Positions 62,591 through 64,000 of a stretch of 64,000 nucleotides of DNA are shown in pieces. Source of the DNA: Symbiodinium kawagutii (Eukaryota; Sar; Dinophyceae; Suessiales; Symbiodiniaceae). The notes under the pieces were generated by a model. It saw only the letters and a program-made list of their open reading frames with translations, did not search any database and had not been told where the DNA came from. A program made the translations under genes and the position numbers. The stretch is taken from the NCBI GenBank assembly GCA_009767595.1, contig VSDK01002022.1, positions 1 to 64,000 of the forward strand, written 5' to 3'. Numbering within the stretch: the stretch's first letter is position 1; each line of letters starts with the position of its first letter.

Positions 62591-64000
62591 GCACGTCCCG
62601 CAGGACAGCACTGGCAAGGAACAAGTTTCGGCACGGAAATCAGCCATTGATGACCGTTGACTTTAAGAGTGTGCTTTGTTCCAACCCACTGACATGTAGA
62701 CGGAAATTGTGAAGGTCGAAGAAAGGTTTGCTTATTTATGCCAAAGATGTTGGCAGGGGTGAAAGGCCCTGATCCGAAGCCATCTGTTATTTAGTCAAAT
62801 ATGTGATTATTTAGGATGATTAAATACAACTACGAGATATTCATCACCTCCTGAACAAATTGATTGATACAAGAGTTGCGATGAATCTCTATTTCTGTTG
62901 GATGACCACGCTCAATAGTTTGAGTAGTTTGACCATAGCTCATGCAGTTTCCTCTGAATGTTTCACCCATGACCAACCACACTACTGAACGTAGAAGAAA
63001 TTGTGTTTTAGTCAAGGAAGTGGCTAAATGTCAATGTGGTATTTGCAGCTCAGTTTGGTGCTTTGTCAATCACAAAAGTGATGTTGTACGCACAATCTCC
63101 GCACCTCGGATGCGGATCAGTGGGGTAGATCACTGGGGTACAACCCTTGGTGGACCCACACCCATATCGGTCATCACGGATGAGTACCCTGTTGGATTCT
63201 CGTCACTGTCCAAATCAGCTTCTAAACAACGCAGGCTCCTCCATCAATTGGTTGAGCGGTTGTGTGGTTAGTTCACAAACCAGATAACAAGCCTGTAACC
63301 ACTCAAAAAGTGGTGACTGTAACCAGATTGATTAATAAAGACTGTTACTGTAACTGATTGCTGAAAAACCCCTCGCGTTCACCTCCACAAGTCCGGACCT
63401 CTTTTGCAGTGTTGTTTTTCAACTTGCGGTCAAACTGTAAGTATCGATATGAATTTGATTTTGAAATGGGGGCTGCTATGGGCTGCTCAAAAACCCAGGG
63501 TGCCGCCAAAAAGCATGAAAATGAATCAGCACAATAAACTGATCGCTATCCCCGGATACAGCCGGATACCATAAATAACCCACGCATGATAATGATACAT
63601 ACACCAAGAGTGTCACAACTGGTGGTTATCACCAAGAAAACCACTCGAATGGTAATTCGTCTCCAAATCGACAACTCAGTGGAAACACAAGCTGTTTATC
63701 AACCAAAAAAATCCATTCTGTAACAACAAGCATCTCCAGTTACAGCAACAACTGAGCGACGCTCTCGGACAATTAATCGACAACCAACCAGCCAACCAGG
63801 CAGGCAACCAACCTACCAATTGACAGACCACTCAAAGATTGGCAGTTTTGTCCAGCGATACATATCCATCCTATTTCGCTAGAACATGCCCTGTTGACCA
63901 TCATTTTAATCAACCATCACGGACCATCATTACTACCCATCAGATCCCATCAGTACATGTTTCATGTCCTCTGCTATGAATCAGCATCGATCGCCACTAA
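62591..64000 (+). other. TOP2 intron after exon 36, to window end
   Basis: No further TOP2 exon was recognised. Contains a CCAACCAG tract at 63780-63825. A 109-codon open frame at 62942-63271 has no family resemblance. Confidence 0.5.

Noticed and set aside
62942..63271. 109-codon + strand frame with a CQCGIC motif
   Set aside because: Single frame without splice-style borders or recognisable domain; kept as chance.
1..64000. tRNA, rRNA, CRISPR array, bacterial promoters or riboswitches
   Set aside because: None was recognised on either strand, and the gene structure is eukaryotic.

Overview
The window looks like nuclear DNA of a dinoflagellate, most likely a Symbiodiniaceae-type alga; that placement is an inference. 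The reasons are: coding sequence is cut into very short exons in huge introns, all recognisable genes lie on the + strand, splice donors are a mixture of GT, GC and GA, nearly every exon begins with G after an AG acceptor, and TTTAGGG-type repeats sit inside the sequence. I see no rRNA, tRNA, CRISPR array or bacterial-style operon.

The backbone of the window is one type IIA DNA topoisomerase (TOP2) gene. I could follow its reading frame through 36 exons from 369 to 62590, covering about 600 codons (TOPRIM motif, winged-helix region with the active-site tyrosine, tower and C-gate coiled coil). It enters from upstream and leaves downstream. Exons average about 50 bases. The introns hold most of the repeat content: foldback elements with telomere-like cores, a family of about 100-base inverted-repeat elements, a 1.7-kb minisatellite (34.0-35.7 kb), a second higher-order satellite (38.0-39.7 kb), a TACC-type array running into an assembly gap (27.1-27.9 kb), and ATG/ATC microsatellites.

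Between TOP2 exon 33 (ends 40393) and exon 34 (starts 60876) the frame continues perfectly across a 20.5-kb intron. This intron contains a separate same-strand gene cluster: an unidentified gene (from 41831), a multi-exon gene (44672-50233) with a split zinc finger and a hAT-transposase-like C-terminal signature, a multi-exon gene (51129-59001) that ends in a C5 cytosine DNA methyltransferase domain, and a short gene start (59507). The nested cytosine methyltransferase next to a transposase-like gene inside a topoisomerase II intron is the most striking feature. Whether the 20-kb block is a mobile unit, a domesticated insertion or a scaffold mis-join cannot be decided from this sequence alone.

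The TOP2 exon joins were read by eye from frame continuity and family resemblance. Exon limits in the three nested genes are approximate except where stated.
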